Below, piece after piece: positions 62,654-64,000 of a DNA stretch of 64,000 nucleotides; the stretch's first letter is position 1; the number at the start of each line of letters is the position of its first letter. The stretch is from DATIXJ01 sp963714795 (lineage in GTDB: Bacteria; Bacteroidota; Ignavibacteria; UBA10030; SZUA-254), in assembly GCA_963714795.1 (NCBI GenBank), contig CAVQPS010000009.1, positions 821,763 through 885,762 of the forward strand, given 5' to 3'. The notes beneath the pieces are model-generated. The model was not told the origin of the DNA and made no database searches. It saw only the letters and a list, made by a program, of their open reading frames with translations. A program made the translations under genes and the position numbers.

Positions 62654-63629
62654 CGGCGCTGACAGCAAGAGACAAGGCGTAAGTGTTCGTTAGCCCCGAG
62701 TCGACCGCAGTCCAGCTCATCCCGCTATTAGTGGAAAGAAAGACGCCATCATAAGTTCCCGCAAAGAGATTCGTGCCGCTGACAGCAAAAGAATAGACGG
62801 TAGTGTTCGTTAGCCCCGAGTCGACCGCAGTCCAGCTCATCCCGCTATTAGTGGAAAGAAAGACGCCGCCACCATTAGTTCCCGCAAAGAGATTCTTGCC
62901 GCTGACAGCAAGAGAATAGACGGTAGTGTTCGTTAGCCCCGAGTCGACCGCAGTCCAGTTCGTTCCGCTATTGGTGGAAAGAAAGACGCCGCCACCATAA
63001 GTTCCAGCAAAGAGATTCTTGCCGCTGACAGCAAGAGAGAAGGCGTAAGTGTTCGTTAGCCCCGAGTCGGTCGCAGTCCAGCTCGCCCCGCTATTGGTGG
63101 AAAGAAAGACGCCGCCACCATAAGTTCCAGCAAAGAGATTCGTGCCGCTGACAGCAAAACACAAGGCGTAAGTGTTCGTTAGCCCCGAGTCGGCCGCAGT
63201 CCAGCTCATCCCGCTATTGGTTGAAAGAAAGACACCGCCGAAATAAGTTCCCACAACGAGATTCTTGCCGCTGACAGCAAGAGAATGGACGGTAGTGTTC
63301 GTTAGCCCCGAGTTGACCGCAGCCCAGCTCTTCCCGCTATTGGTGGAAAGAAAGACGCCGCCACCCCAAGTCCCCGCAAAGAGATCTGTGCCGCTGACAG
63401 CAAAAGAATAGACGGTAGTGTTCTCTAGCCCCGAGTTGACCGCAGTCCAGCTCTTCCCGCTATTGGTGGAAAGAAAGACGCCGCCACCATTAGTTCCCAC
63501 AAAGAGATTCGTGCCGCTGACAGCAGAAGATCCTGAACTAGGCTCGGTTGGATTGCTATTCTTGTTGCATGTCCACGAGAACAGAACAATAAGTGATGCT
63601 AATGAAATAAAAAAGTATCTGTGTTTCAT
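62643..63629 (-). CDS. lipoprotein with seven-bladed propeller of near-identical repeats, C-terminus cut
   Basis: 328 residues from the ATG at 63629 (AAAGGAG is six bases upstream; the longer frame to 63893 lacks a ribosome binding site). Lipoprotein signal FFISLASLIVLFSWTC, a Ser/Pro linker, then seven repeats of 41 residues: GTNLFAGTYGGGVFLSTNSG, SWTAVDSGLTNTTVYSLAVS. This is the BNR/Ycf48-like pattern, and seven copies suit one complete propeller. The last repeat runs directly into AVKR and a stop, and those codons come from the junction with the fragment at 62567-62653, so any original C-terminal tail is lost. The repeats are nearly identical at DNA level. Confidence 0.78.
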   Translation of the reverse strand: MKHRYFFISLASLIVLFSWTCNKNSNPTEPSSGSSAVSGTNLFVGTNGGGVFLSTNSGKSWTAVNSGLENTTVYSFAVSGTDLFAGTWGGGVFLSTNSGKSWAAVNSGLTNTTVHSLAVSGKNLVVGTYFGGVFLSTNSGMSWTAADSGLTNTYALCFAVSGTNLFAGTYGGGVFLSTNSGASWTATDSGLTNTYAFSLAVSGKNLFAGTYGGGVFLSTNSGTNWTAVDSGLTNTTVYSLAVSGKNLFAGTNGGGVFLSTNSGMSWTAVDSGLTNTTVYSFAVSGTNLFAGTYDGVFLSTNSGMSWTAVDSGLTNTYALSLAVSAVKR

Positions 63630-63913
63630 CATAGACTCCTTTAGATTCTTGTTAAAGGCAGTTGTTCTCTTCGATTCTGACTTCGAAGTTAATAGAGAAC
63701 CAACAGGTCTCAGGATCGGTTGCACTAACAGCCAGGGAAATAGTATCAAGCCTACTGCTCTGGTCGTCATCAGCGCCCTTTCATTGCTTTGAGATTGTTT
63801 AAGTTCAATGAATTTACAATCACTGCTTTGAACGCAGAAATAATTAGGTAAGAACAACGCGAGCGTGATAGAAGCACAAATCCCTGAACGCAATGTATAT
63901 AAATCCCAAGATT

Positions 63914-64000
63914 AAATCAATCAGTTATGTAATTCTACTGGCTAAAACGAGAAAGATAGGTCAAGGATATTGTTCATAACTCGGACTTTCAGCGATTTTT
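63914..64000 (+). repeat. dispersed repeat R1, copy 4 (cut by window end)
   Basis: AATCAATCAGTTATGTAATT, AAAGATAGGTCAAGGATATT and CATAACTCGGACTTTCAGCG match copy 2 (50594 on) closely in the same direction. With copy 3 it brackets the propeller gene. The preceding 63630-63913 holds no supportable gene. Confidence 0.7.

Noticed and set aside
62655..63540. Regular 123-bp repeats as a CRISPR array
   Set aside because: The repeats are in frame, translate to one propeller motif and have no unique spacers of constant length.
63630..63893. N-terminal extension of the propeller lipoprotein
   Set aside because: The extension precedes a clear lipoprotein signal and a strong AAAGGAG site at the 63629 start, so it is untranslated upstream sequence.
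1..64000. tRNA, rRNA and CRISPR loci
   Set aside because: I saw no cloverleaf-like stretch, rRNA signature or repeat-spacer array by eye; a tRNAscan/Infernal run would be needed to exclude small RNAs fully.

Overview
The window looks like chromosomal DNA from a Gram-negative bacterium of the Bacteroidota/Ignavibacteriota (FCB) side. The main reason is that three secreted proteins (39539-41080, 60124-60834, 60878-62194) end in the type IX secretion sorting domain in its NYPNPFNPTTQISY... form, which is typical of Ignavibacteria-like lineages. Promoters that can be read are of the ordinary sigma-70 kind (TTGAnn-N17-TATAnT), and many starts have GGAG-type ribosome binding sites. The lineage is an inference from protein style, not from a marker gene.

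Layout. Positions 1-34,000 are a dense, mostly + strand core region. It opens with the end of a GH47 alpha-mannosidase-like gene, an MFS exporter and murA. A glycosylation/cell-envelope run follows: a GT2 glycosyltransferase, a TMTC-like membrane glycosyltransferase with TPRs, a membrane protein with a peptidase-MA-like domain, a GT39-like transferase broken by a +1 frameshift, and a GT9 transferase. Next come enolase, modA-modB (no modC), a phosphohexomutase, an OsmC protein and an aminotransferase. From 17,864 to 25,178 lies a complete histidine operon, hisG-D-C-B-H-A-F-IE, led by a TrpR/YerC-like repressor gene. Near-identical 18-bp palindromes sit on the repressor promoter and directly against the hisG start codon. 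A carbohydrate storage cluster follows: ATP-grasp protein, 1188-residue GH13 protein, glgC, glgA. The block closes with a diheme cytochrome (TsdA-like) facing a Tat-exported DsrE-like protein.

Positions 34,500-41,100 carry a small membrane protein, an Amt ammonium transporter followed by an outer-membrane porin on the - strand, a B12-binding radical SAM protein, and a seven-repeat T9SS cargo protein.

Positions 41,100-64,000 are accessory in character: genes on both strands, long non-coding gaps, apparently lower GC, gene fragments and repeat proteins. Included are a serine beta-lactamase-like protein with TPRs, a prohibitin homologue, a class I isoprenoid-synthase-like protein, a tandem receiver protein, a sigma-region-2/anti-sigma fusion, an ECF sigma factor with a small membrane protein, a DUF4034-like/TPR protein, a TPR lipoprotein and a row of secreted repeat proteins. 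A family of dispersed repeats (called R1 and R2 here) recurs in one orientation between these genes and delimits modules of one or two genes.

The points most worth following are the repeat-delimited accessory modules, the sigma/anti-sigma fusion, the histidine repressor with its two operators, the ATP-grasp/GH13 pair beside glgCA, and the propeller gene whose stop codon comes from a truncated neighbouring gene.
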